DNA of 64,000 nucleotides, from contig CM039509.1 of assembly GCA_022432975.1 (NCBI GenBank), positions 41,388,209 to 41,452,208 of the forward strand, in the 5' to 3' direction. This document shows, piece after piece, positions 34,984-44,910 of this stretch (position 1 is its first letter; each line of letters opens with the position of its first letter). This DNA is from Begonia masoniana. Its lineage: Eukaryota; Streptophyta; Magnoliopsida; Cucurbitales; Begoniaceae. The position numbers were made by a program, and so were the translations under genes. The notes beneath the pieces are model-generated. The model worked only from the letters and a program-made list of their open reading frames with translations. It made no database searches and was not told the origin of the DNA.

Positions 34984-35461
34984 TTATGCAGGAGAAGGAG
35001 GAGCAAGATATCCCCCTCCTCCTCCATAGCCAGGATATCCCCCTCCTCCATATGGAGGAGGAGGAGAGTATCCCCCTCCTCCATACGGAGGAGAGTATCC
35101 GCCATATCCAGGATATCCTCCTCCTCCATACGGAGGAGAGTATCCCCCATATCGAGGATATCCTCCTCCTCCTCCTCCGTAGCCAGGATATCCTCCGTAT
35201 CCTCCGTATCCAGGATATCCTGCTCCTCCGCCGTACGGGTACTTCGATTCCTCCACCCCATTCTTCTTGTCTACAAATTTCATATCAAGCAGAAAGTTCA
35301 TTGAAAACTTTAAATTCTTTACTGAAAATGAGTCGTCATGCAGTGAGTACTACACACTTACCTATCTGCTCAGTTTCAGCCAGTTCTCTAGCGGAGACCT
35401 CGGAGTCAATTAGAACAATGACGAACAAAAGACCTAAGAAAATGAAAGCTCTGGGACCCAT
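34984..35461 (-). CDS. Secreted glycine-rich protein, two exons, truncated
   Basis: Exon 1 is 35362-35461 and exon 2 is 34984-35270; the 91-bp intron has CTATCG-side donor GTAAGT and acceptor TTTGTAG, both canonical. The product is 128 residues. Residues 1-24 form a signal peptide (hydrophobic core FIFLGLLFVIVLI, likely cleavage after VSA). A short charged segment (RELAETEQIDKKNGVEESK) follows, then Gly/Tyr/Pro repeats of the YPGYGG and YSPPYGGGG type. Plant proteins of this layout are secreted to the cell wall or apoplast, and relatives are linked to stress and development. They normally end in a Cys-rich domain. Here TAA at 34984-34986 stops the protein just before such a domain, apparently a TAT to TAA type change. 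Whether this is a real allele, a decaying gene or a base error cannot be told here. Confidence 0.85.
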
Positions 35462-35526
35462 GTTGACAAGTAAAACAAGAAGAGCTTTCTGAACGAGGAC
35501 GAGAAAATGTAGAAGAAACGGGTTCT

Positions 35527-35534
35527 ATTTATAG
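35527..35534 (-). promoter_or_regulatory. TATA box of the glycine-rich protein gene
   Basis: On the minus strand the sequence is TATAAATA, about 65 bp upstream of the ATG at 35461, leaving room for a short 5' leader. No other TATA candidate lies as close. Confidence 0.7.
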
Positions 35535-36125
35535 GGCCGAAGGGATAGAATCATCATTGAGGCCAAATATTACGGCAAGTAGAACCACCACATAAATTTC
35601 TTTATCTCTTTTTTTTTTTATTTGGAGATAATTATTAACTAATAATTGAAGACTGTAGTCAGGGTTATAGAAGACCTGAGATAAAGAATTTGTAATTAGT
35701 TGCTGCCAACTCAGTATCCTTATAAATGGTATAACGAGGAAAAGGAATGTCGGAGAGGAAATTAAAGAGAGAATTTGAGAATCTTTTCTTTAAATTGTTT
35801 TTGGCTCTCGCTTGATACAAAATATCTAAATTCATTTTTTATTTATAAAATTATTTGATACATGTATAAAATAACATATGAATCATTTATTCAATCTAAT
35901 ACATGTACTAGTACATAATAAATCACTTAGTTACATAAATTATTCATCAATAAACCACACAAGTATATGAACTAATGTACCTACACATAGGTGAATGAAA
36001 ACTTTTTAAATGACTCTTCACAAATACATTGAACTTAACTAAAACTACATCCAAAACATACATCAACCAAAACTTGTAATTTGAATTAATCTTATAATTT
36101 CAACATCTTCTTTTAAACTTAATTC
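35535..36125. other. Promoter-side and AT-rich intergenic DNA
   Basis: This is the upstream region of the glycine-rich protein gene followed by AT-rich sequence running into the end of a minus-strand copia fragment. No coding region was found. Confidence 0.45.
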
Positions 36126-36284
36126 CTTACAACTCTAAGTATCATCCTTAGTTTGTTGAAATTGTCGTACTTGAGAGATTTCGTAAAAATATCAGCAACT
36201 TGATCATCAATCTTCACATACTTCACTTGCATTTCATTCTCAATCATAAAGTCACAAAGAAAATGACAGATTGTACCTATATGC
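36126..36284 (-). pseudogene. Copia RNase H C-terminus, downstream part
   Basis: On the minus strand this reads MIENEMQVKYVKIDDQVADI then FTKSLKYDNFNKLR and ends near 36126. It is the end of a copia RNase H. The preceding part of the frame is at 37759-37876, separated by a solo LTR. The flanking TSD is TATGC (36280-36284 and 37754-37758). Confidence 0.8.
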
Positions 36285-37753
36285 TGTTGACTTATAGAGT
36301 GTTTAAGTCTAAATATGTTTTTGATAATCTATTTGTATGTAATTTGATTATTTTTAATATATGAGAATTTTTCAGTTGGAAATGCCCTTGGAAAGGGTGT
36401 TTTAGTTGTTTTAATTATTTGGTTAAGTGTACAGGGCTAAATAGTAAAACAGGGCTGAAAATTGATAAACAAAGTATTTCATCATCCGTTGGTGTTTAAA
36501 GCTTACATCCACCGGTGAAGTAGAAAAGATTGCTTCAACCGATCGTTAAAAGATTACTCACACCGATCGCTAAACGACAAAGAATAGTTTACTTCAACCG
36601 ATCGCTAAACGACAAAGAAGAGATTACTTCAACCGATCGCTAAAAGGCGACTTCAACCGATCGCTAAACGACAAAAAGCAAAGTCGTTTAAAGACAGCAT
36701 CATCCGTCAGCTAAGTGACAAAATAGCAACATATACCGATGGCGTTTCAAGTTACATCTACTGATGAGTTTATGATGCTTCTGCCGATGGATGTTATTTG
36801 TTCTGCCGATTGAGTTTTATGATGCTTCTGCCGATGGAGTTTTATGATGCTTCTACCGATGGAGTTTTATGATGCTTCTGCCGATGGCGTTCCTAGATGT
36901 TTCATCCGATGGCGTTTAAAGATACATCTGCCGATGGAGTTTTATGATGCTTCTGCCGATGGCGTTCCTAGATGCTTCATCCGATGGCGTTTAAAGATAC
37001 ATCTGCCGATACCGGTTCAAGCATTGTATTGTCGCATCATCCGATGGCGTTTCAAGTTGCATCTACCGATGACGATCCGATATTTTAAAGCTGCTTCAAC
37101 CGGTGATCTTCTGCCAGAATTCAAAATAACCGTGAAGCTACAGTGACGTTGTTTTCAGCCTTAACTCCAGAATATTAATGGCGATGATGAACAGCAATTA
37201 CAGATGCAACGGATATCTGCTTAAGTACGGATGCTTCCCAACGGTAACATTTTTTCATTTGTAGAAAGAAGCATTCAATTCTGTGAAGCAGAAATCAGAC
37301 AGAGTATTTAAGCCGAGGTTAGAGCACGAAGGAACAACTTTTGCGAAAATCAGTATTGAGCCCTAACGAGCGATATTCTTCACACTCTGTATTTTCTTCT
37401 ACACTTCTCGATTTTAACTTGAGATTTAATCTTTGTGAGAGTGTAGTTTGTTCTTGAAATTTACAAACTCAAAAACCTGTATAAGGCAGTGGATTGTCGC
37501 CCGTGAAGAACAATCCAGATTTGTAAAAGGCAGTAGATTGGAGCCCGGAATTTCGATCTGCTTCTTCTTATGAGAAGAAGGTTAAGGATCTTCAAGGGGG
37601 AAACCTTGAAGCGTGGATGTAGGCAGGTTTTGGCCGAACCACGTAAAAACACTGGTGTTAATTTCTCTTACTTTCTCTTTTATATTTGCTGTTGATTTGT
37701 TTGCTGTTAGTTTAAAAATAACTCACCCCCTCTTAGACAATCTCGATCCTACA
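36285..37753. mobile_element. 1.47-kb solo copia-type LTR inserted in a copia fragment
   Basis: The segment starts TGTTGACTTATAG, ends CTCGATCCTACA and is flanked by TATGC on both sides. Removing it restores the minus-strand RNase H frame. The ending AACTCACCCCCTCTTAG...GATCCTACA is typical of SIRE/Maximus-type copia LTRs; in that reading the LTR lies on the plus strand. It contains a repeat zone at about 36490-37100 with CCGATCGCTAAACGACAAAG and CCGATGGAGTTTTATGATGC units. No internal coding region is present. Confidence 0.82.
36530..37100. repeat. Short-repeat zone of the solo copia LTR
   Basis: Three clean copies of CGATCGCTAAACGACAAA (near 36574, 36600 and 36660), one variant with AAAGGCGAC, then several copies of a ~25-bp unit containing CCGATGG(A/C)GTTT. 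A 100-codon ORF at 36844-37146 is a by-product of these repeats. Confidence 0.85.
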
Positions 37754-37876
37754 TATGCTTGCTTTTATGATGAAACTTAGGATTCTTTGCTAATGCAATA
37801 GATGATTTATTATCAATAAGGATTTTTTTAGCTTCCACTTGTGGCATTTGTAACTCCAATAGTTTTTTCAGTCATA
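37754..37876 (-). pseudogene. Copia RNase H, upstream part
   Basis: Minus-strand reading gives LLELQMPQVEAKKILIDN then KSSIALAKNPKFHHKSKHI. It joins in frame to 36284 once the solo LTR and one TATGC are removed. The fragment seems to start near 37876, so the rest of the copia element is gone. Confidence 0.8.
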
Positions 37877-38889
37877 TGGCAGGACATACACAATGTCACG
37901 ACCTGGAGACGTGCCCAAACAAAACATCGGGTCGAATGACTCGATCTTAGGAAAGGATCTGATCGCTCATCTCAAGACTTGGTTTACAGCAAAAGATTTA
38001 ACCAAGAAAAAAAAACCCACACGAGATGGGCCAAGTCCACATAATGATCACAAAAATAATAAGATGATGCAATAAATAATATAAAGAAAAAATATTGCAC
38101 AGGAATTAAAGTATCAAACACCCAATGCAAGTCAAACAAAAGAAGTAATTAAACAGGGGAGTTCTTGTCAAGGAAGAACTAATTTTCTCACGAAGAACAA
38201 AAGGAGAAAATGGAGAACTATAATATCTCGTATTTTTCTATTTATTATTTTTTCTGAGTAAATTTTTCGCGTTATTTAATGTCAACTTGTTTGATGTTGA
38301 CTTAAATTGTCTTGCTCTGTTTTCATTGGGCCACGTGTAGTTTTTGATCAAATTGATCAAACTCTCAATTTTCGTGTCATGCGTAGTGAAATCCTGCAAC
38401 CTTACGGTAGTGAGATTAATATTTTGTCTTTGAGATGTCAGTGGAAAATAATAAATTTACAAAATATTTTCTATATTACCAATTTATTTATGTCACGACC
38501 CAGAGGCGAACCAAGATAGAAACGCCAGATTGAATAACTGATTCTCAAAGAGAGCATGATCGCCTAGCCGAACACTTGGTTTACAACGAAAAACTTCACC
38601 AAGAAATAAAGGAAACCCACATGAGATAGACCAAATATACATTGTGATCACAAAATAATAAGATAGTGTGGTAAATAATCCAAAAAAATATTGTGTAAGA
38701 AATAAAGTGTAAAATCTGAGAATTTTAAAATTTTCCAAATAAATTTTTTGCATTTTTCACGGTCAACACGTATGGTTTAACTCGAATTGTGGTTAGTCGT
38801 TGGCATTTGGCAACATGTATTTTCTTCGGTCAATCGGTGATTTTGAGTCTACCGTGGAGTTGTATTCTCAAAATCTTGTGCTTAGAGAA
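37877..38889. repeat. hAT-associated non-coding repeat, two divergent tandem parts
   Basis: Two units begin TGTCACGACC at about 37893 and 38491. Both contain GGTTTACA, an ACCAAGAAA run, CCCACA(C/T)GAGAT, ATGATCACAAAA or GTGATCACAAAA, and AATAATAAGAT. The second unit and its surroundings match 13039-13560. The mirrored end GGGTCGTGACA on the minus strand resembles an LTR 3' end, but no pairing LTR was found. Confidence 0.5.
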
Positions 38890-39583
38890 CAACAAATAGG
38901 ATGAATGTCAAGCCAATAATTTAAAAAAAAATTATTTTATTTAGTATATCTCTAAATTCATCTTCTTGTCGGTATTGTGTAAATCTATCCTTTAAGTTTA
39001 CGAAAATTGAGAGAACAAGATGAGAAGTGGGATAATAAATTCCCGCACATTTATTTATAGAATCATAAAATGATTTAAAAAAATCAAGAAATGTATTAGC
39101 TGCAATACAATTAGATTTATCAAGATTAATACTTTGTATTTTTTTATTAATAAAAATACAAATAACTTGCCAATATGACCTAGCATTTTTCAACATTAAA
39201 AATTAATTCAATATGAAGCGAAATATATGTCAAATCATCTTTAACAACTAAATTCAAATATGACATACACATCTCATATGCAAAAGAGAATCGTGAGTAG
39301 TATCTAATTGAAAATAATATTTAAAATGAGAAATAGCAATATCAATACTAGCATTATCAATAATTATGTTAAATATTCTTTCTCTAATAGAACATTCTTT
39401 CAATATTACTATAATATATCTATAAACAGTAATATCTGTGTGAGGATATTCACAATTACGAAATCTTAAAATTCTTTTATTTAATTGTCAAAAGTCATCA
39501 ATAAAATGAGAAGTTACAATAACATAACATATAGCATTGCGTGCACTCCATAAATCAAAGGTAATACAAATAGACATTGAAAG
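38890..39583 (-). pseudogene. hAT transposase pseudogene, central and C-terminal part
   Basis: The minus strand first reads ICITFDLWSARNAICYVIVT, with an Asp-x-Trp block like the first catalytic Asp region of hAT transposases. It continues through HFIDDF and later FLDFFKSFYDSINKCAG, YPTSHLVLSIF and LKDRFTQYRQEDEF. Several stops and frameshifts interrupt it; the longest open piece is 38921-39196. The N-terminal part lies at 53258-53900, on the far side of the LTR-element insertion (TSD GAAAG at 39579-39583 and 53253-53257). Confidence 0.8.
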
Positions 39584-39783
39584 TGTAACACCCGGGATTT
39601 TTTTTAAAGAAAAAATTGGAGAGAAAATAAAAGAATAATATTATTATTATTAATTTGGGTTCGGGTATTCCCAGTGAGATTAAGCCGAGGGATTATAATT
39701 TAAACAAGATTTAACGAAAGTCAAAATGATCGGAAATACGGGAGGGTAAAACGGTAATTAGCTAGTTTAAATTAAAGAAATAG
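39584..39783 (+). mobile_element. LTR A of the tandem element, left piece
   Basis: Begins TGTAACACCCGGG after the TSD GAAAG and matches the starts of LTR B (46015) and LTR C (49880). It is cut at 39783 by a reverse solo LTR with TSD AATAG. Confidence 0.92.
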
Positions 39784-40229
39784 TGTAACGACCCCGGCCA
39801 GGAGCCGTCACGTGTTCATATCCTTTCATTAATCGTTTGCTTGACTTTTACTATTATTACATTCACTTACTATCTCTCAATAGACTTTCACATTTTACAT
39901 ATATTTATTTGTTCTAAACTGGTAATAGAGACGCAGAACCATTAAGGAAGACGAACCCTCTCATGCCCGACTTCCCACGCCTCGTCGGCTCAAACTTTCA
40001 CAGAGTCGAGCGACCGGACTCGGTCATCGGTTTCTTGACAATTTCGGGAAAAGAGGAAGTGCCCTCAATTCTCTTAACATAATACCACTCGGGTTTGCAT
40101 GGGTTGCATGCGTTGACAACCCTCAGAAACTTAGTCGTCCGGTCATCACGTGCATTACGCGTGACTCGCTTAACATCACCTAAAAGAAGACATCTTCCGG
40201 TGGGCACGTGGGCCTCGCGTGCTAAATTA

Positions 40230-40550
40230 AAACATCATCCGGTCACTAAATGACAAAAACACATTTTATATCTTCCGGTCGCTAAACGACAAAACACATT
40301 TTACATCTTCCGGTCGCTAAACGACAAAACACATTTTACATCTTCCGGTGACGTCATCCGGAAGACTAAACCATCATACAACTATCCTTCGGCATCTGCC
40401 GATGACGTCAGCCGGAAGACTAAACCAACAAACAACTACCCTTCGGCATCTGCCGATGACGTCAGCCGGAAGACTAAGCCATCAAACAATTAACCTTCGG
40501 CATCTGCCGATGACGTCAACCGGAAGATTGCCTCATCCAGCTTCCGTCTT
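40230..40550. repeat. Two kinds of short tandem repeats in the solo LTR
   Basis: First come ~36-bp units with TTCCGGTCGCTAAACGACAAA (40277 and 40313, with a variant at 40240). Then come ~54-bp units with CTTCGGCATCTGCCGATGACGT, holding TGACGTCA at 40349, 40403, 40457 and 40511, mostly followed by GCCGGAAGAC. Confidence 0.88.
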
Positions 40551-41129
40551 ACGGTAGAGAACACTAAATCATCAAAGGACTCCTTCCAACTGGAAGAAAA
40601 CACAACTCATCCAAATGCATATAACGGAAGACTTAAGCAACAGATCATTTATAATCTATATAATCATTCCCTAACTCAGTGATCCACTAGACAGTTTCAA
40701 AGCTCAACGTTTTAAAATAATCTCATCCTACTTAAACTACCATATCCTTTAACATACTGTAACATAAGAGTCTTAACCAGGGGTCATAAATCGCCTCTCC
40801 AGTCCCGCATTGTCACCTTGAGCATCCTCCAGCAACCAGCCTTAAGCATCCTCTTTGAACATAACATCCTCACCTGAACCTTCTTCACCTACACCATAAG
40901 GTTTAACTATAAGCCTAATGCTTAGTAAGGAATGCATGCTGACAGATATACATGAGTACACAATTTAAAGAGACATAAGTTCATAAACAATTCATCATTC
41001 GTGTTCATCTTTATCATTTACATAACATGTATTAAGGCAGGGAACGAGGGAGGAAGACAGGGGTACATAGTCATTTGCCTATCGCGGCAGTCATACATAA
41101 TCATTTGCCTATCGTGGCAATCATAATAC

Positions 41130-41320
41130 GTCACTCGGCCTCCCCCAGTGGAAGAATTCGCGAGCCATACATATCATTAACTCGGCCTCCACCAGTGGGA
41201 GATTTCGCGAGCCATACATATCATTAACTCGGCCTCCACCAGTGGGAGATTTCGCGAGTCATACATATCATTAACTCGGCCTCCACCAGTGGGAGATTTC
41301 GCGAGTCATACATAACATAG
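41130..41320. repeat. ~47-bp tandem repeat, four copies
   Basis: Units contain CTCGGCCTCCACCAGTGGGA then TTTCGCGAG and CATACATATCATTAA. They lie between the donor-like and acceptor-like sites of this LTR, as other tandem repeats do in other families here. Confidence 0.88.
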
Positions 41321-42351
41321 TCTTTTCCCCGTTCTGCACTTAATCATGGTTACATTTACTTTTCATGTTCTCTACTTAATCATAAACGTGGACATAATGC
41401 ATAGACATGAGGTTCATAGAGAAAAGTCATACCATAAGGACAAGTAGAACATCCTGTAACTTTACATTTACTTACACAACTTCTTCATATCGTGGAAATA
41501 ACAAATCATAGTCAACAAGCTAACGTCTCAGTGATTTCCTAGTACCCTTGCGGTGTAGGGCCCTAGTGGCCGGAAATCTTAACACATTCACTTACCTGGA
41601 TTCCTTAGCAATCCGAACTTCCTCTCTTTAACTTCTTCACCTAAAACATGTACATTACAGTAGTTAAAACAAAGTCCTAGTAGTCCTAATCATAAACCAT
41701 CCTAGGATCTAATAGCTAAAGTCATTCCGATTCCTCTGTTTGACACACTGCAGTCTGAAATCCGAAACTAAGTGGACAGGTTTTACCATTGATTAAATCC
41801 GAGTTGGTTACTTAAAATGCTCAGAATCGATTCGGGATGACATTTCTACTCCCAGATTTTAAAAAGTCATAAACTACTCGACCATTGCTAAAAAATCCGA
41901 ACTTAGTGCCGAGCTGAAAACAGAGCTCTATTTACTAATGAATGACTACATTGTCCATTTCATACCTCGGGTGTGGATTTGCAGAGAAGAGCAAGCTCGA
42001 AACCAGCCGTCGGTAAAGGGAAGTTCTGGTAGCCGAGAGCAAGAACTTGGGAAAGAAGGAATCGCCGAGAGGGAATGTCGGCTACAGTGGCAATAAATGA
42101 GATTTAAGGTTTCCATTTCCTATTTATACTTAATCCATCAATTCTAATTACAAAACTGCCACCCAACCTAGTTTTACTCAACTTGTAATAAATTTGTCTT
42201 AACATTAAATTTAAATCATAAAGGTTGAATAAGAGGGTGACAATGAAAATGGTCAGAAAATCACCTGGCCGAAATGTCGGGTGTTACAAATAGTTTTAGT
42301 TTTATTATTATAATTTATTATTATTATTATTATTTAAAAAAATAAAAATAA

Positions 42352-42383
42352 AACAACAGAATAGCCGAAGCTATTCTGTTGTT
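42352..42383 (+). other. Perfect 14-bp hairpin in LTR A (also in B and C)
   Basis: Arms AACAACAGAATAGC and GCTATTCTGTTGTT surround the loop CGAA. The same structure is at 46267-46298 (LTR B) and 50131-50162 (LTR C). Confidence 0.9.
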
Positions 42384-42437
42384 CGAGTCGGGCAGCGAGG
42401 AGCAGGGGAGACGAGAACGGAGAGGGAGAGGCGAGCG

Positions 42438-42539
42438 ATGTCCCTCCGACGACAACCGCCGCCGATTTCCGGTGTTCTCCGGCCAGACTACTGCGACAAG
42501 CAGATTCCGGCCATCTCCGCGCACAACTCCGACGGGTAA
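42438..42539 (+). other. 33-codon ORF in LTR A, same peptide in B and C
   Basis: ATG 42438 to TAA 42537-42539; the peptide starts MSLRRQPPPISGVLRPDYC. It recurs unchanged in sequence at 46359-46460 and 50223-50324. The copies derive from one element, so identity alone does not prove selection. The stop codon overlaps GGGTAAAT, which could equally be a splice donor. Confidence 0.35.
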
Positions 42540-43532
42540 ATCCATTTTTTTGGCCCTGTTTTGACTCTGTTCGAGGCCGTGGGTCGCCGAGCTGGTTTGG
42601 GCTCCGATCCCCGGCCGGTTTGGGCTGCTTCAGCCGTGGGTTCGCCAACCCTTGGACCGGCTTTGTTTGCCTGGCCGTGTGGTGTCCTGTGTGGGCAAAA
42701 ATCAGGAAGCCCTGTTTGGACATTTCTGGTTTTGCTGAGTGTAGCTTCGAGATTCTGTTAGGTTATGTTAATTTGATGTTAGGATGGTTGATTGGTGAGC
42801 AATTGTGTGAGAATTGATGAAAAACCAAAAAGGGGAAAATTTTTGGGTTAGGGCAGATTCGGGTTTTGGTGTATTTGACCTAGTTACGGTCGTTTGTTTT
42901 AAAATTCCTTTTGACAGGTTAAAATAGGTTATTAGTGGAGTACGTGGCCGCTGGAATCGTTCGATTCCGATAACCGACGCAAAAGTTACGCGTGTTTGAA
43001 GTTTCGGGTCGGTTTTTACCGAACCCAAATTAGTGGCCCGTTTAGTTAGATTTTAGTTGGATTAGGCTAGAAATAGTACTTTGAGAGTGATTGGTGAATG
43101 TAGGCTTAATTTGAATGAAGTTTGAATATTTGTAGTTAGAGTTAGCTTAAATATTCTTTAGAAGTGAATTGTGATGCTTAAGTGACTTTTGTGAATGTGA
43201 TAGGTTACAGAGTGAGGAAATTTACATAGCCAAAGCGAGTAAGTGCGGTGCAAAAGTTCAGGTAAGTAGAGGGTAATGTTCTTTCGCCTCCAGGCCTACA
43301 CCATAGAACGGTAGGGCTATTTGTTATTGTTTTGCTTCGTTTTGCTTCTTGTTATTGCTTCGGGTTGTGTTACTGTTCTGCATAGTGTGGTGTTGAGTTG
43401 TGGTGTGTTGTGACATTGCATTTAGTGTTGTGTTATCGTTGTACGTGGTGTTGTGTTGTGGTGTACGTGGTATGACATTGCATTTAGTGTTGTGTTATCG
43501 TTGTACTTGGTGTTGTGTGGTGGTGTGTGTGT

Positions 43533-44113
43533 AAGGCACTTCGATGCGGGCAACTAAGGCACTTCGGTGCGAGCAAACTAAGGCACTTCGGTGCGGGCAA
43601 CTAAGGCACTTCGGTGCGGGCAAACTAAGGCACTTCGGTGCGGGCAACTAAGGCACTTCGGTGCGGGCAAACTAAGGCACTTCGGTGCGGGCAACTAAGG
43701 CACTTCGGTGCGGGCAACTAAGGCACTTCGGTGCGGGCAAACTAAGGCACTTCGGTGCGGGCAACTAAGGCACTTCGGTGCGGGCAACTAAGGAACTTCA
43801 GTGCGGGCAACTAAGGCACTTCAGTGCGGGCAACTAAGGCACTTCGGTGTGGGCAACTAAGGCACTTCGGTGCGGGCAAACTAAGGCACTTCGGTGCGGG
43901 CAACTAAGGCACTTCGGTGCGGGCAACTAAGGCACTTCGGTGCTGGCAACTAAGGCACTTCGGTGCTGGCAACTAAGGCACTTCGGTGCGGGCAAACTAA
44001 GGCACTTCGGTGCGGGCAAACTAAGGCACTTCGGTGCGGGCAACTAAGGCACTTCGGTGCGGGCAACTAAGACACTTCGGTGCGGGCAATAAGGCACCTT
44101 TCGGTGCGGGCAA
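43533..44113 (+). repeat. 23/24-bp tandem array in LTR A, ~25 copies
   Basis: Units read GGCACTTCGGTGCGGGCAAC plus TAA with an extra A in some. In RNA each unit contains GCAC-UUCG-GUGC, a 4-bp stem closed by a cUUCGg tetraloop. The array lies between GTAAGT (43262) and the acceptor-like GTAG (44251-44254). Confidence 0.95.
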
Positions 44114-44910
44114 ATCTGTGTTTTGTTTCAAGTAGTTGTGTGGTTGATTGCTTTGTTTAGTGTTGTATTGTTGTGGTGTCAATTGCATTTTTGTCATAAT
44201 TGTTATTCCTTACTTGCTAAGCGTAAGCTTACGTGTGTGTGTTCTGTGGTGTAGGTAACGACGCAGGTACAGGTGAGCCATGTGAGTCAGCCAAGACTTG
44301 GGAGCAGTCGGAGATGCACAGGGCGTGCCGGTGCGGGCAGTTGTTGGGGCGACTCCACCATGGTCTTCGGGGAATGTGGGCTTTGTCCTTTGGTAGTTGT
44401 TGTAAATGTCTGTTTGTAGAAATGATGGGAATGCGTAACTTTCTTTTTGATTGATGTTTTTAGAGTTATTGAATAGCTATTTGTATTTGATGTATATAGT
44501 CATAGTTAAGGGTGACGTGTCACCCTGTACTGTTGACTTTCTTCAGTTAGAGATGTTAGTATTTTAGTTTTCCTCTTTACTGCTATTTGGAGATTTCGTA
44601 GGTTGGTTAGATGGTTAGGAATATTCTGGATCTGGTTGGGATTGGTTTGTGTGCAGGTACCTAGCATTTTGGAGGTGCCATTTTCAGGCGTTACTTTGCC
44701 GAAATTTTCGGGAAGAACGCCGTGGTGCTTAAAGGTTAGGTTTAAGGGAAATTAGGGCGTCTAGGCAGCTAGGTATGATTTAAGAGAGTTTTGGGAGTTT
44801 AGTTTTAAATTCAGATGTGATCGTTTTCTTTTATGTTTGGGAGTCAGTTTTAACGTGGGGTTGGTTAGCAAAGTAGCGCTCCGAGCCAGGGTGGCTTCGG
44901 GGGCGTTACA

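Larger units (their letters stand above)
39784..42288 (-). mobile_element. Reverse-oriented solo LTR (2.5 kb) inside LTR A
   Basis: Starts TGTAACGACCCC, ends GGGTGTTACA, flanked by AATAG (39779-39783 and 42289-42293). On the minus strand it shows the shared LTR modules: CCAGGTAAGTG (plus-strand about 41600), GGGCCCTACACC (about 41560) and GGTGTAGGTG (about 40890). No internal region is present. Repeat zones are at 40230-40550 and 41130-41320. Confidence 0.88.
42294..44910 (+). mobile_element. LTR A of the tandem element, right piece
   Basis: Continues LTR A after the second AATAG and ends GGGCGTTACA before the primer-binding site. Total LTR A length without the solo LTR is about 2.82 kb. Landmarks are a 14-bp hairpin at 42352, a 33-codon ORF at 42438, GTAAGT at 43262, CAGGCCTACACC at about 43290, the tandem array 43533-44113 and GTGTAGGTAACG at about 44250. 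Confidence 0.92.

Noticed and set aside
36844..37146. 100-codon ORF in the solo copia LTR
   Set aside because: It translates the CCGATGG-type minisatellite and has no domain.
40348..40557. 69-codon repetitive ORF
   Set aside because: It is a translation of the ~54-bp repeat in a reverse solo LTR.
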